Shown: positions 43,991-52,273, counted from the first letter of the stretch. The stretch: DNA of 64,000 bases from Dehalobacterium formicoaceticum (GCF_002224645.1 NZ_CP022121.1:3130501-3194500), one strand, 5' to 3'. Program-made: numbers and translations. The notes: generated by a model from the sequence alone, not told the origin.

Positions 43991-44559
43991 TCATCTAATG
44001 TCAGACTGTAACTGGGGAGAAAATGTTTCATAAAGTAGGCTGCTTCCGGTAAGTCCAATCGATCCAGTTCTACTTTGATAGTTTTTAATGCCTTTGAGAA
44101 CTCCTGATTGCCGCCCTTTAATTCCTCAACGCATTTAAGATATGCGGATATCTTATCGGCGGCCTTGACGAGACGCCAATTTTGCCAATCCTCCTGCTGC
44201 ACAAATAACAGGTTTTCATAATCGTCCTGCAAATCCCGGGGCAGCATATTGATCAGCTTTTTTTTGGCCACCTTTTCAATTTTGTGGTAGGCGTTCTCAA
44301 TTTCCGGGTTGAAGTATTTAATGGGAGTAGCCAGATCACCGGTAATCACCTCGCTGACCTCATGAAATACCGCCAGAGCCATCACCCTCTCCGGATCGAC
44401 CTGACCCCGGAAAAAGCGGTTTTTAATTATGGCCAAAGCATGGGCAATCATGGCCACTTCCAGGCTATGCTCCTGAATATTTTCTGAGCGGGTGTTACGC
44501 ATAAGTCCCCATCGTTGAATGAATTTCATCCTGGACAGGTAGGCAAAAAAATGATGCAT
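43981..44559 (-). CDS. yfbR: 5'-deoxynucleotidase, YfbR-type HD-domain protein
   Basis: Protein of 192 residues, near the Escherichia coli YfbR length. It removes phosphate from deoxyribonucleoside 5'-monophosphates. HHFFAYLSRMKFI and MRNTRSENIQEHSLEVAMIAH are typical; metal ligands are His31 in QEHS and His66. The usual His-Asp pair reads His-Glu here (FHEVSEVITGDLATP), so one HD aspartate is replaced by glutamate. The late Asp in KAADKISAYLKC is present. Most residues around the site are conserved, so activity may remain. Eleven bases upstream lies the GerMN lipoprotein gene. Confidence 0.92.
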   Translation of the reverse strand: MHHFFAYLSRMKFIQRWGLMRNTRSENIQEHSLEVAMIAHALAIIKNRFFRGQVDPERVMALAVFHEVSEVITGDLATPIKYFNPEIENAYHKIEKVAKKKLINMLPRDLQDDYENLLFVQQEDWQNWRLVKAADKISAYLKCVEELKGGNQEFSKALKTIKVELDRLDLPEAAYFMKHFLPSYSLTLDELN

Positions 44560-44570
44560 ACGCTATTCTC

Positions 44571-45500
44571 CTACTCAATCATCTCTTCATTGCGTTCCAC
44601 CGGTTCGTCCAGCACGATGTGTTCGATGGCCAGGGGGCTTTGATCCACGGTGATTTTTACTTTGTTAATAAAATCAAACTCAGTGACGGTATTGACAATG
44701 GAGTTGATGGTCATGGATTCTCCGGCTGCGCCGCCCCAGTGATTAGTGTGCATTTCTTCGGAGAAATCAACATGGAGCAAGCCCTGGTCGATGGTGACGG
44801 ATTGGACCTTGACACCTTCCGGAATAGTGGCAAACACATTATTGCCTTTGGGACCGGCAATGAGAGCGTTCAACACATTTTTAATAAACTCTACCTGATC
44901 TTTCTGGGGTGAGCCGGGTACCATTCTCTTTTCTCCTACCACCTTATCAGCATTTTGATTGCCGAAATAAAGGGTTACTTCCGTTTCATCCTGATTTCCT
45001 GTTTGTCCGTCCGGTTCCGTGGGGAAAGTAGTCATAAAGCCCCGGGGATTGCCGCTTGGTCCGATCAGCTCTTCCCCTTGCACCAGGATTTTGACTCTTT
45101 CAATTCCTTCAAACTGGGTCATGGTATTGACCACCGAACCGACGGCCATGATCTCGGCCATACTCCCGGCAAAGGTATTAAACTCTTTACTGAGATCCAC
45201 AATCAAATCAGATCCCTCTTTGGTGGTACCAAGAACCTTGGTATTTTGATCAATATTGACCATATATGCCTGATTCTCCGGACCCTGGATCAATGCTTCC
45301 AACGCAACCTGATATTTGTCCTGCTCCGGGGTGTAACTGATTTCCCGTGCTTCGGAAACCATCTTTTCATTCTGGGCATCCCCGTAAAATAATTGGATCG
45401 TTTCTTTGGTTGTTTCATCTGCCGGGGGATTATTGCCGCATCCGGGCAATGCCAGGAGCAGCAGCAAAAAAATCATACCTAGTATGCTTATTTTCTTCAT
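44571..45500 (-). CDS. GerMN-domain lipoprotein
   Basis: Protein of 309 residues. The signal peptide MKKISILGMIFLLLLLALPGC ends in a lipobox, with Cys21 as the lipidated residue. Two GerMN repeats follow, about residues 37-170 and 175-300, with parallel segments: IQLFYGDAQNEKMV and VTLYFGNQNADKVV open them, LIVDLSKEFN and LHVDFSEEMH sit in the middle and VNTMTQFEGIERVKI and VNTVTEFDFINKVKI near the end. GerM is a spore and germination protein in Bacillus, which supports a spore-forming host. It lies outside the membrane, next to the amidase gene. Confidence 0.88.
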   Translation of the reverse strand: MKKISILGMIFLLLLLALPGCGNNPPADETTKETIQLFYGDAQNEKMVSEAREISYTPEQDKYQVALEALIQGPENQAYMVNIDQNTKVLGTTKEGSDLIVDLSKEFNTFAGSMAEIMAVGSVVNTMTQFEGIERVKILVQGEELIGPSGNPRGFMTTFPTEPDGQTGNQDETEVTLYFGNQNADKVVGEKRMVPGSPQKDQVEFIKNVLNALIAGPKGNNVFATIPEGVKVQSVTIDQGLLHVDFSEEMHTNHWGGAAGESMTINSIVNTVTEFDFINKVKITVDQSPLAIEHIVLDEPVERNEEMIE

Positions 45501-45534
45501 TTTGATTCTGAACCTCCCATGGTTTGTTAAATGG

Positions 45535-45575
45535 AAAAAGGAAGCAAGGGTACGGTTCTTTTGCTTCCTTTTTAG
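45535..45575. terminator. GGGTACGGTTCTTTTGCTTCC hairpin repeat
   Basis: AAAAAGGAAGCAA pairs with TTGCTTCCTTTTT around a GGGTACGGTTCTT loop. It is one of the GGGACGGTTC-type repeats and here also makes a good bidirectional terminator, upstream of the GerMN lipoprotein gene and downstream of the amidase gene. Confidence 0.75.
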
Positions 45576-45658
45576 TTTGATCTCAATTTTAGTTTGATCT
45601 CAATCATTCCAATCAAACCTATTATACCCCATTAATTACGATTTAATTATTGTTTCGA

Positions 45659-47308
45659 TTATTGATTTAAAAAGAAATTCTCGATTCCCTGGGCAATCCC
45701 CTCGGCTAGGGTTTGCCGGAAATCATCATCAGCCAGTAATTTTTCTTCCGTGGGATTGGAAATAAAAGCTGTTTCCACTAAAATGGAAGGAACATCGGTA
45801 TATTTCAATACGGCAAAGGAAGCCTGTAAGACTCCGATATTCTTTCTTTGAGCTGCATCCACCAAGGATTGCTGCACAGATTGAGCCAGTTTTTTACGCA
45901 CCTCAGCTTGTCCCGCCACACCGGCATAATAGTATGTAGAGGTTCCGTTAATCGAGCTTTTGGTATTGGCGTTGGCATGGATGGAAACAAAGATATCCGC
46001 TCCATTCTTATTCGCCACATCCGCCCGTCCGCCCAAGGTGAGCCTGGTGTCTCCGGTTCGGGTCATCAATACATTAACACCTTTGCTTTCCAAAATATCC
46101 CGCACCTTTTTGGTAATGGATAAAACAACATCCCGTTCATAGAGATTGGAAGGCCCCACCGCCCCGGAATCTGACCATCCGCCCGGTTGGATACTGCCAT
46201 GACCGGCATCCAGAACTACGGTCTTACCCGTGATCGTAGGTTTGGAAATCTGAAAAGTCTTCTCGCGGTCCTTATTTGTAATCAAAGTAAGTCCCGCAGG
46301 TCCTGAAACATCTACGACGATGCGCACTTTGTCAGCTGCAAATTGAGCTAAACGCACGCCCTGCACCCGATCGGTGCTGACATCAAATCTCTGCTCATTT
46401 TCTTCACCGAAATTTCCCAGGGCAGCATCGGAGAAGTCGATCACCAGGCGCTTCGGGTTGTCCAAAGCAAAGGAGGTGTATTTAAGCTTGTCATCACCGG
46501 AAACTGTGATGAACACCTCACCGTTCTCCACATCCACATCCACATCGTCGATATGAACAAGATTGACCGGTTTTTCCGGCTCAACTTTTACCGGGTTCCT
46601 GCTCTCTTCCGGCTCCGGACTTCGGGAAGCCAGATCGCTGCTGCCGCGCAAGGTTAGCAGCCAGCCTGCCACCCAGCCGTCAGCGGCACTGTCCAGGGCG
46701 ATTTGATACCAATCGTTTTTTACGGCCAGGATCTGAAAGGAATCTCCTTTGTTTACTTTTTTGATCACACCATATTCGGTGCCTGGACCCTTCCTGACAT
46801 TGACATTATCTTCCGCAATGAGAGCTACCTGGGTTCTGACTGAAGAATTTCCGGTAACGTCTTTCGTGACCACATTAACGGTATTGCTTGAGCTGTTATA
46901 ATCCACCTTGATACCCAAATTTTCCAGTACAAAACGAATCGGGACCATGGTTCTGCCGCTTCGCGCCACTGCAACGGTATCCATCTGCACTCTCTGACCG
47001 TTGACCAGGGCATCCTTGCTGCCGATGGTCAGCGAGATCAAATTAGTGCCGCCTGTGAAAACCACCTGCTTGGTATTTTCATTCCAAGAAAAACTGTAGC
47101 CCAATTCCTCTCCGATAAACCGCAAAGGAACGATAGTACGGTTTTGGCCGTCAATATAGGGAGATACATCCGATTGTTTGGCCACACCGTCCACTTTGAT
47201 GTTGACCTTTTTTTCTGCGGCAAAAGCGTTAAAGCCAAGCATAACTGTTGCCAAACAGAACGTTAAAAGGATGATGCAAATTTTCTTCGGGAACCAATTT
47301 AATTTCAA
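45659..47308 (-). CDS. N-acetylmuramoyl-L-alanine amidase with copper-amine-oxidase-N, SH3b and AMIN domains
   Basis: Protein of 549 residues, secreted. A signal peptide (about 1-30, ending FNAFAAEKK), a copper amine oxidase N-terminal-like region (about 35-155, with GQNRTIVPLRFIGEELGYSF and a second copy GRTMVPIRFVLENLGI), an SH3b domain (about 160-222, NVNVRKGPGTEYGVI), an AMIN domain (about 245-350) and a zinc amidase_3 domain (about 365-545). The last shows VLDAGHGSIQPGG, ERDVVLSI, VSIHANAN and LVETAFISNP. It cuts the stem peptide from muramic acid; domains before it hold the enzyme to the wall. An added GerMN lipoprotein gene lies next to it. Confidence 0.95.
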   Translation of the reverse strand: MKLNWFPKKICIILLTFCLATVMLGFNAFAAEKKVNIKVDGVAKQSDVSPYIDGQNRTIVPLRFIGEELGYSFSWNENTKQVVFTGGTNLISLTIGSKDALVNGQRVQMDTVAVARSGRTMVPIRFVLENLGIKVDYNSSSNTVNVVTKDVTGNSSVRTQVALIAEDNVNVRKGPGTEYGVIKKVNKGDSFQILAVKNDWYQIALDSAADGWVAGWLLTLRGSSDLASRSPEPEESRNPVKVEPEKPVNLVHIDDVDVDVENGEVFITVSGDDKLKYTSFALDNPKRLVIDFSDAALGNFGEENEQRFDVSTDRVQGVRLAQFAADKVRIVVDVSGPAGLTLITNKDREKTFQISKPTITGKTVVLDAGHGSIQPGGWSDSGAVGPSNLYERDVVLSITKKVRDILESKGVNVLMTRTGDTRLTLGGRADVANKNGADIFVSIHANANTKSSINGTSTYYYAGVAGQAEVRKKLAQSVQQSLVDAAQRKNIGVLQASFAVLKYTDVPSILVETAFISNPTEEKLLADDDFRQTLAEGIAQGIENFFLNQ

Positions 47309-47537
47309 GACATCAACTCCTCACTGTTTTCCTCCACTCGTCAACTTGTTTGCTTGTTCTTAGTTTTCACCCACTTTCAGTAACTGATTTCACCATAAAA
47401 TTACATAAACATCTAACATCAACTACTAATTAGACGTTTCAAGTGCACATTTTGTTTCAACCTTCGACAATAATATAAAAATAAATTTCTGACATAAGTC
47501 ATCTTGACGATAAATAGCTTTTTACATATTTTTTCGT

Positions 47538-47592
47538 TATTTATTTTATTTATTTTATTTATTTTATTTATTTTATTTATTTTATTTTATTT
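47538..47592. repeat. TTATTTTAT tandem repeat
   Basis: Five nine-base units in a row of only A and T, followed by a shortened unit. Confidence 0.85.
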
Positions 47593-47764
47593 CCCTTATT
47601 CTATTTTATCGGATTTTGTCCGGGGAATCAATCCTTGTCCTTTGTCATATAAATATTTTATCATATTTTATCATATACATAGAAATTGACAGCAATTGGC
47701 AGCATCAGCACTTTACATCTTCCATCCCATAAGATATAATGTTTTGCAATGTTTATTTTATATA

Positions 47765-47802
47765 ATAAATTGTGATAATATCATGATAATATCACAATTT
47801 AT
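47765..47802. repeat. 38-bp palindrome upstream of asd
   Basis: ATAAATTGTGATA at the left and TATCACAATTTAT at the right are exact reverse complements; the centre TATCATGATA is itself palindromic. One mismatched pair (47778, 47789) remains. AT-rich, so it may be an operator for a dimeric regulator or a cruciform site; no T-run to make a terminator. Confidence 0.85.
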
Positions 47803-47832
47803 CATATTCATTATTAAATGATCTTTTTAGGA

Positions 47833-47862
47833 AATGATTTGAAATGATTTGAAATGATTGGG
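47833..47862. repeat. GATTTGAAAT tandem repeat
   Basis: Three ten-base units, ending about 15 bases before the asd ribosome binding site. Confidence 0.8.
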
Positions 47863-47891
47863 AGACATTATTTTGTATGGAGGTGTCTTTT

Positions 47892-48980
47892 GTGGATAAA
47901 AGATTGAAGGTAGGAATATTAGGCGGTACGGGTTTTGTTGGGCAGCGGCTGGCCCTATTGCTCAAGGATCATCCTTATTTCAGAATTGCGGTCATTGCCG
48001 CCAGTGAAAATTCGGCAGGTAAAACCTATCGGGAGGCTGTAGCCGGAAGGTGGAAAATGACCCAGGACATTCCTCAAGCTGTACTGGATATGGTAGTAAA
48101 AAACATCAATCAGGTTGACGAAATCAGCCGGGAAGTTGATTTTGTCTTTTGTGCGGTGGATATGCCCAAAGATCAGATTAAAGCAATCGAAGAACAATAT
48201 GCGAAAGCAGAAACCCCGGTGGTTTCCAATAATTCCGCCCATCGGCATACACCGGATGTGCCCATGATTATGCCGGAAATTAACCCTCAGCACCTGGGGA
48301 TTATTGCCAAACAGAAAGAAAGACTGGGCACCAAAAACGGCTTTATTGTGGTAAAACCAAATTGTTCGATCCAAAGCTACGTTCCGGCCATTCATCCTTT
48401 GATGGCTTTTAAACCGACGAAAATTCTTGCCAGCACTTATCAGGCAATCAGCGGAGCGGGAAAAACCTTTGCCGATTGGCCCGAAATGTGTGATAACGTG
48501 ATTCCCTTTATCAGCGGCGAAGAAAGCAAAAGTGAGAATGAGCCCTTAAAAATATGGGGCAGTATTGAGGGCAATGTGATTAAGGATAACCAGGAGATGG
48601 TGATCACCTCACAGTGTATCCGGGTGCCTGTTTCTGAAGGTCATTTGGCCACCGTCTTTATTTCTTTTGAGCAAAAGCCGGATCGGGAAACCATCCTGGA
48701 ACTGTGGAGAAATTTCCAGGGATTACCTCAGATTTTAAATCTCCCCAGTGCCCCTCAGCCGTTTTTAACCTATTTTGAAGAAGATAACAGACCGCAAACC
48801 AAATTAGATCGGGATCTGGGAAACGGTATGGGCGTCTCCATCGGCCGGTTAAGGGAAGATTCTTTGTTTGATTACAAATTTGTCTGCCTCTCCCATAACA
48901 CCTTGCGGGGGGCTGCCGGCGGTTCCGTTTTAAATGCCGAATTATTAACGGCCCAGGATTACCTTAAAGCAAAAAACTAA
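47892..48980 (+). CDS. asd: Aspartate-semialdehyde dehydrogenase
   Basis: About 362 residues. It reduces aspartyl-phosphate to the semialdehyde for lysine, threonine and diaminopimelate. LKVGILGGTGFVGQRL is the NADP motif. The catalytic Cys is in VVKPNCSIQSYVP (about 158), and the His in the SEGHLATVFISF block. The residue pattern resembles the archaeal/fungal-type enzyme more than the E. coli type. GTG at 47892 is chosen because GGAGGTG lies seven bases before it; the upstream ATG at 47877 overlaps that site. It stands alone. Confidence 0.93.
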   Translation: MDKRLKVGILGGTGFVGQRLALLLKDHPYFRIAVIAASENSAGKTYREAVAGRWKMTQDIPQAVLDMVVKNINQVDEISREVDFVFCAVDMPKDQIKAIEEQYAKAETPVVSNNSAHRHTPDVPMIMPEINPQHLGIIAKQKERLGTKNGFIVVKPNCSIQSYVPAIHPLMAFKPTKILASTYQAISGAGKTFADWPEMCDNVIPFISGEESKSENEPLKIWGSIEGNVIKDNQEMVITSQCIRVPVSEGHLATVFISFEQKPDRETILELWRNFQGLPQILNLPSAPQPFLTYFEEDNRPQTKLDRDLGNGMGVSIGRLREDSLFDYKFVCLSHNTLRGAAGGSVLNAELLTAQDYLKAKN

Positions 48981-48987
48981 AAGTACA

Positions 48988-49020
48988 AGGAAGTGCAAGG
49001 GGATGGTTCTTTTGCTTCCT
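48988..49020 (+). repeat. GGGATGGTTCTTTTGCTTCC dispersed repeat
   Basis: AGGAAGTGCAAGGGGATGG and TTCTTTTGCTTCCT flank each other with a short inverted pair (GGAAG.GCAA / TTGCTTCC). Same family as 33083, 45535 and 52162. Confidence 0.7.
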
Positions 49021-49236
49021 GTGTGTATGAAAACAAAACTAAAAGTGATTAAGAGTATGAAAAGAGCCTGATAAGATACAAAGTGTATTTTGTTGTTACA
49101 AAGTTGAAAATTTTGACTCAAATGCCTGGTTCTATTGCCTTTCCATAGTGTCAGATGGTACAATCAAATTGCGTTGAACAACCAACTTTGTTCTCCATTG
49201 AACAGTCCCCTTACTATTTGATAATTTTTTTCTTTC

Positions 49237-49262
49237 GAGCCGCACTGAGGTGCGGTATTTTT
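49237..49262 (+). terminator. Intrinsic terminator downstream of asd
   Basis: CCGCAC-TGAG-GTGCGG stem followed by TATTTTTTTAT. Placed 260 bases after the asd stop, after the dispersed repeat. Confidence 0.75.
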
Positions 49263-49269
49263 TTATGTG

Positions 49270-49345
49270 CTTTCATGTTATTTCATGTTATTTCATGTTA
49301 TTTCATGTTATTTCATTTTCTTTCATGTGCTTTCATGTGCTTTCT
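49270..49345. repeat. CATGTTATTT tandem repeat
   Basis: Four exact ten-base TTTCATGTTA units followed by degenerate TTTCATGTGC units. Confidence 0.85.
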
Positions 49346-49438
49346 GAAAGTGCAAATCCATCATTTTCCTGACATATTTTTTTGAAGAAAAGAGATAATA
49401 TGTTTTAGATACCCGGGAAAAAGGGCGGGTGAAAAATC

Positions 49439-49546
49439 ATGGGAGACAATATTCCTGACTATAAACTAACCTTGAGTAATCCAGGTAAGCAGGTAGGGCA
49501 AGACAAAAGGAATAACTGGGCGGCAAATTCTGTGCTCTATTTTTAG
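49439..49546 (+). CDS. Possible small protein (35 residues)
   Basis: ATG GGA GAC to TAG; the product MGDNIPDYKLTLSNPGKQ is followed by a polar tail with NNWAANSVLYF. GGGCGGGTG lies about eight bases upstream. A second short frame at 49571-49636 (MNWNMLSDDPRSWFHEIKH, about 22 residues) follows. A strong terminator at 49664 ends the unit, suggesting that something is transcribed. It could also be a decayed gene. No family recognised. Confidence 0.3.
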   Translation: MGDNIPDYKLTLSNPGKQVGQDKRNNWAANSVLYF

Positions 49547-49663
49547 AGACTGAAGTGCACCTCATGAATTGGAACATGCTCTCGGATGATCCTCGATCCT
49601 GGTTCCACGAGATTAAACATCTTTTGGAATAGCAGGGAAATAATCAGACCCCGGGTATTGAAA

Positions 49664-49700
49664 AAAAGGATGACCATTGAATAATGGTTATCCTTTTATT
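49664..49700. terminator. Strong hairpin terminator after the small ORFs
   Basis: AAAGGAT-G-ACCATT pairs with AATGGT-T-ATCCTTT, followed by TATTTTTTA and preceded by an A-run, so it can work in both directions: for the small ORFs (plus) and for radC (minus). Confidence 0.8.
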
Positions 49701-49775
49701 TTTTACTTATGATTTTTTGTGATTTGTGTGATTTGTGTGATTTTTGATTACATTCACTATTTCTTTTGCAATTAC

Positions 49776-50471
49776 TTACAGAATGCCTTTTTCCGCAAAA
49801 CTGGTGAAATTTTCTCCAGCAGCAATAATATGATCCACTACCTGAATGGAGATAGATTTTAGCGCCGCGGTAATATTTTGGGTTACCTCAATATCCTGTT
49901 TGGAAGGATTAGAGGAACCTCCCGGATGATTATGGGCCAGGATGACGCTATGGGCTTTATGACGCAGTGCAGTTTCCACGATAATTCTCGGATAGACAGG
50001 AGCTTGATTAATAGTGCCCTCATGGGCTAAAGCAGGAAAAATGACACGGCACTGGGCATCCAGACAGATCACATAAAATACCTCATAATTTTTGCCGGCA
50101 CATAAAGAAGTGACATATTCCCCTGCTTTTGTGGTACTGTTTAAAAGAGGACGTTCCCCCCACCGGTCCTTCATATATCTTCTCGTAACAGAGGGAATCA
50201 GTGAAAGCAACGCAGCACTATGCTCCCCTATTCCATCATTAGTGGCCAAATCACTGGGATCTGCTTCGAAAACTCCGGACAGGGAACCATACCTTTTGAT
50301 CAGCTGGTGAGCAAGCTCATTGGTGTCTTTTAGGGGAACGGAGAAAAAGAGCAAAAGCTCCAGCACTTGATGATCATCAAAAGCATCCAGGCCTTCAACA
50401 AGGAATCTGTTCTTTACTCTTTTCCTATGCTCCTTATGGCTGTTTTCCTTATGGCTGTTTTGCACATTCAT
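49776..50471 (-). CDS. radC: RadC-family JAB-domain protein
   Basis: Protein of 231 residues. An N-terminal helix-hairpin-helix-like region (about 15-95, with LSGVFEADPSDLATNDGIG) precedes the JAB/MPN metallo domain. The zinc motif is intact: Glu in KNYEVFYVICLDAQ region and H-x-H-x10-D in ILAHNHPGGSSNPSKQD. The old link to DNA repair is disputed; many copies are on mobile DNA. This one is in a chromosomal setting next to rubrerythrin. Confidence 0.92.
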   Translation of the reverse strand: MNVQNSHKENSHKEHRKRVKNRFLVEGLDAFDDHQVLELLLFFSVPLKDTNELAHQLIKRYGSLSGVFEADPSDLATNDGIGEHSAALLSLIPSVTRRYMKDRWGERPLLNSTTKAGEYVTSLCAGKNYEVFYVICLDAQCRVIFPALAHEGTINQAPVYPRIIVETALRHKAHSVILAHNHPGGSSNPSKQDIEVTQNITAALKSISIQVVDHIIAAGENFTSFAEKGIL

Positions 50472-50578
50472 ATGGAACCTCGGCGAAATAATTTTACGAA
50501 GATAATAATCTTATTTATTCTTTGATCAGGGGAAAAGTCCTTTATTTTGTCACTGCATTTTTTATATAATTAACATTA

Positions 50579-51073
50579 TTAATATTTTATGAACTTCGAC
50601 CCGGGAACACCGCAAATCCCGCATTTCTCCGGAACGCTCTTTTCGATGTTGCCGCAAATGGGGCAGAGATAGTAGAATACTTCTTCTTCCTGATCAATGT
50701 TATCCAATGCATCCTGATAGAGTCCGGCATGAACCTGTTCTGCTTTCATGGCATAGGTAAAGATTCGGATGGCGTCTTTTTGCCCTTCTTCCTCCGCTTC
50801 TTTGATAAAGCCGGGATACATGCTTTCATATTCATAAGTTTCACCAAGCTTGCCGTCTTTAAGGTTTTCGGCAGTGGAATTAATTTTCCCCGCTATCTCA
50901 AATTCCTTCAGGGCATGGAGGGTTTCCGCATCGGCAGCTGCCCGAAACAATTTGGCAGCATTCTTTTTTCCTTCTGCTTCGGCTTTTTTGGCAAAGGCCA
51001 AGTATTTCCGATTCGCCTGGGATTCTCCGGAAAAAGCATCCATTAAATTTTTCAAGGTTTTTTCGTTGCTCAT
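50579..51073 (-). CDS. Rubrerythrin
   Basis: Protein of 164 residues, normal for the family. The N-terminal four-helix domain carries the di-iron ligands: FSGESQANRKYLAFA with its Glu, DAETLHALKEFE and the later YESMYPGFIKEAEEEGQ and MKAEQVHAGLY. The C-terminal rubredoxin-like Fe site is CPICGNIEKSVPEKCGICG with four Cys. It scavenges peroxide in anaerobes, using electrons from NADH-linked carriers. GGAGG is upstream of the start. No PerR box could be seen. Confidence 0.96.
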   Translation of the reverse strand: MSNEKTLKNLMDAFSGESQANRKYLAFAKKAEAEGKKNAAKLFRAAADAETLHALKEFEIAGKINSTAENLKDGKLGETYEYESMYPGFIKEAEEEGQKDAIRIFTYAMKAEQVHAGLYQDALDNIDQEEEVFYYLCPICGNIEKSVPEKCGICGVPGSKFIKY

Positions 51074-51395
51074 AAAATAAATCCTCCCTTATTTTTCAAT
51101 TCAAAATTTCAATTCCTGATTTCAAGTCATGATTTCAAGTTCTGGTCAAACCTTATTCAACTTTTTATTTTTATATTTTTATATTTTTATTTATTGAATA
51201 AAGATTGCAAACATAAACAGGAATCATTCTTACATAGCTCTACCTATAAATATACCACAAAATACTCTTTTTAGACATAAATTTGGCAACTTTTTTTCTT
51301 TTGAATTAAAGAATGCTGCATGTTTATTGTTCCGTTTTTGTGTGAAATATGCCATAATAGACGTAAGCACCGGTTGTAAGAGGGGGGAGTTTTAG
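51074..51395. other. 322-base divergent gap between rubrerythrin and a DUF456 gene
   Basis: Promoters for both genes must lie here; AT-rich stretches with TATATTTATAG on the minus strand (around 51246) and CATAATAG on the plus strand (around 51352) are -10-like. A TTTTATATTT nine-to-ten base repeat lies at 51163-51195. No gene. Confidence 0.5.
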
Positions 51396-51872
51396 GTGGA
51401 TGTTGCATTAGTGGTGGCGGTGATCTTCTTTGTCGCCGGTCTCCTGGGAACCGTCTTGCCTGTCTTGCCGGGCGCCATCCTTATTTTCGCGGGCATGCTG
51501 ATTTATGGATTCATGACCCGGTTCGCCGCCTTGGATGTCCCTTTCTTTATTCTGCAAGGATTAATTGTTATCATCATTTTTTTAGTGGATTATATTGCTT
51601 CAGCTGCCGGTACCAAACGATACGGAGGCAGCAAACAGGCTGCTTGGGGTTCAGTGATCGGCACCATCCTTGGTGTGATCATTTTGGGGCCGATCGGAAT
51701 TATCATCGGGCCTTTCGTTGGAGCCGTAGTAGTGGAATTGATCCGCGGCATTAAAATGATCCCGGCCGTTCGTGCCGGATTTGGCACCATTATGGGCATC
51801 CTGGGAGGCACCTTGATAAAAATCGGCGCCGAAATCATCATGATTGTTTACTTCTTTATGCGCATTTCCTGA
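51396..51872 (+). CDS. DUF456-family membrane protein
   Basis: Protein of 158 residues, nearly all hydrophobic with four or five membrane helices. The glycine-rich blocks GTVLPVLPGAILIFAGML and the AAGTKRYGGSKQAAWGSVIG segment are typical of DUF456, as is the LGPIGIIIGPFVGAVVVEL block. GTG start with AGGGGGGAG upstream. Function unknown in the family. Followed by another small membrane protein gene. Confidence 0.88.
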   Translation: MDVALVVAVIFFVAGLLGTVLPVLPGAILIFAGMLIYGFMTRFAALDVPFFILQGLIVIIIFLVDYIASAAGTKRYGGSKQAAWGSVIGTILGVIILGPIGIIIGPFVGAVVVELIRGIKMIPAVRAGFGTIMGILGGTLIKIGAEIIMIVYFFMRIS

Positions 51873-51945
51873 ACGAATCCTTCTCTGGGCAAAGAGTTGA
51901 TCTGTTTTTATAATCATAATCATCAATGAAAAGGAGGACTTTTAA

Positions 51946-52158
51946 ATGAATGAATTGGTACAATTTTTCCAAGCCAACCCTGCTTTGCTCTATGTGTTAG
52001 TAACCTGGTCGCTCATATGGAAGGGCATCGCCTTATGGCATGCGGCCCGCAACCGGCAACTACCCTGGTATCTTGTGCTCTTAGTTGTCAATACGGTGGG
52101 CATTCTGGAAATACTCTACCTTATTTTCTTCCGAAAAAAGGACTATTGGAACTTCTAG
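51946..52158 (+). CDS. Small membrane protein, DUF5652-like
   Basis: Protein of 70 residues with two membrane helices (about 16-32 and 42-62). The WKGIALWHAARN and VNTVGILEILYLIFF segments fit the DUF5652 family as I recall it. AAGGAGGA upstream of the ATG. Function unknown; probably read with the DUF456 gene. Confidence 0.65.
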   Translation: MNELVQFFQANPALLYVLVTWSLIWKGIALWHAARNRQLPWYLVLLVVNTVGILEILYLIFFRKKDYWNF

Positions 52159-52161
52159 TGC

Positions 52162-52192
52162 GGAAGTGCAGGGACGGTTCTTTGTTTCATTG
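52162..52192 (+). repeat. GGGACGGTTCTTTG dispersed repeat
   Basis: GGAAGTGCAGGGACGGTTCT and then TTGTTTCATT, nearly the same as at 33083 and 48988. Confidence 0.7.
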
Positions 52193-52273
52193 CTAAGCTT
52201 TATATTTTAATTAGGGAAATTCCTGGATTTCCTGAATTCTTACGAAAGGCTAAGCTCTTTCGAGGAGTTGTTT

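Larger units (their letters stand above)
47309..47876. other. 568-base divergent gap upstream of the amidase and asd
   Basis: It holds promoters for the minus-strand amidase and the plus-strand asd. Features: TTATTTTAT nine-base tandem repeat (47538-47585), a 38-base palindrome (47765-47802) and GATTTGAAAT ten-base units (47833-47862) up to the asd start. No gene seen. Confidence 0.6.
48981..49775. other. 795-base region with repeats, terminators and small ORFs
   Basis: From left: a GGGATGGTTCTTTTGC repeat (48988-49020), an intrinsic terminator (49237-49262), CATGTTATTT tandem repeat (49270-49330), two short ORFs (49439-49546 and 49571-49632), a strong terminator (49664-49700) and TGATTTGTG units (49720-49746). 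No recognised protein family. Confidence 0.55.

Noticed and set aside
49155-49385. Plus-strand frame of 76 codons
   Set aside because: Its product comes from a terminator and a CATGTTATTT repeat; no start signal or family.
35100-49746. Tandem repeats as CRISPR arrays
   Set aside because: Units are 7-19 bases, contiguous and without spacers; no cas genes are present.
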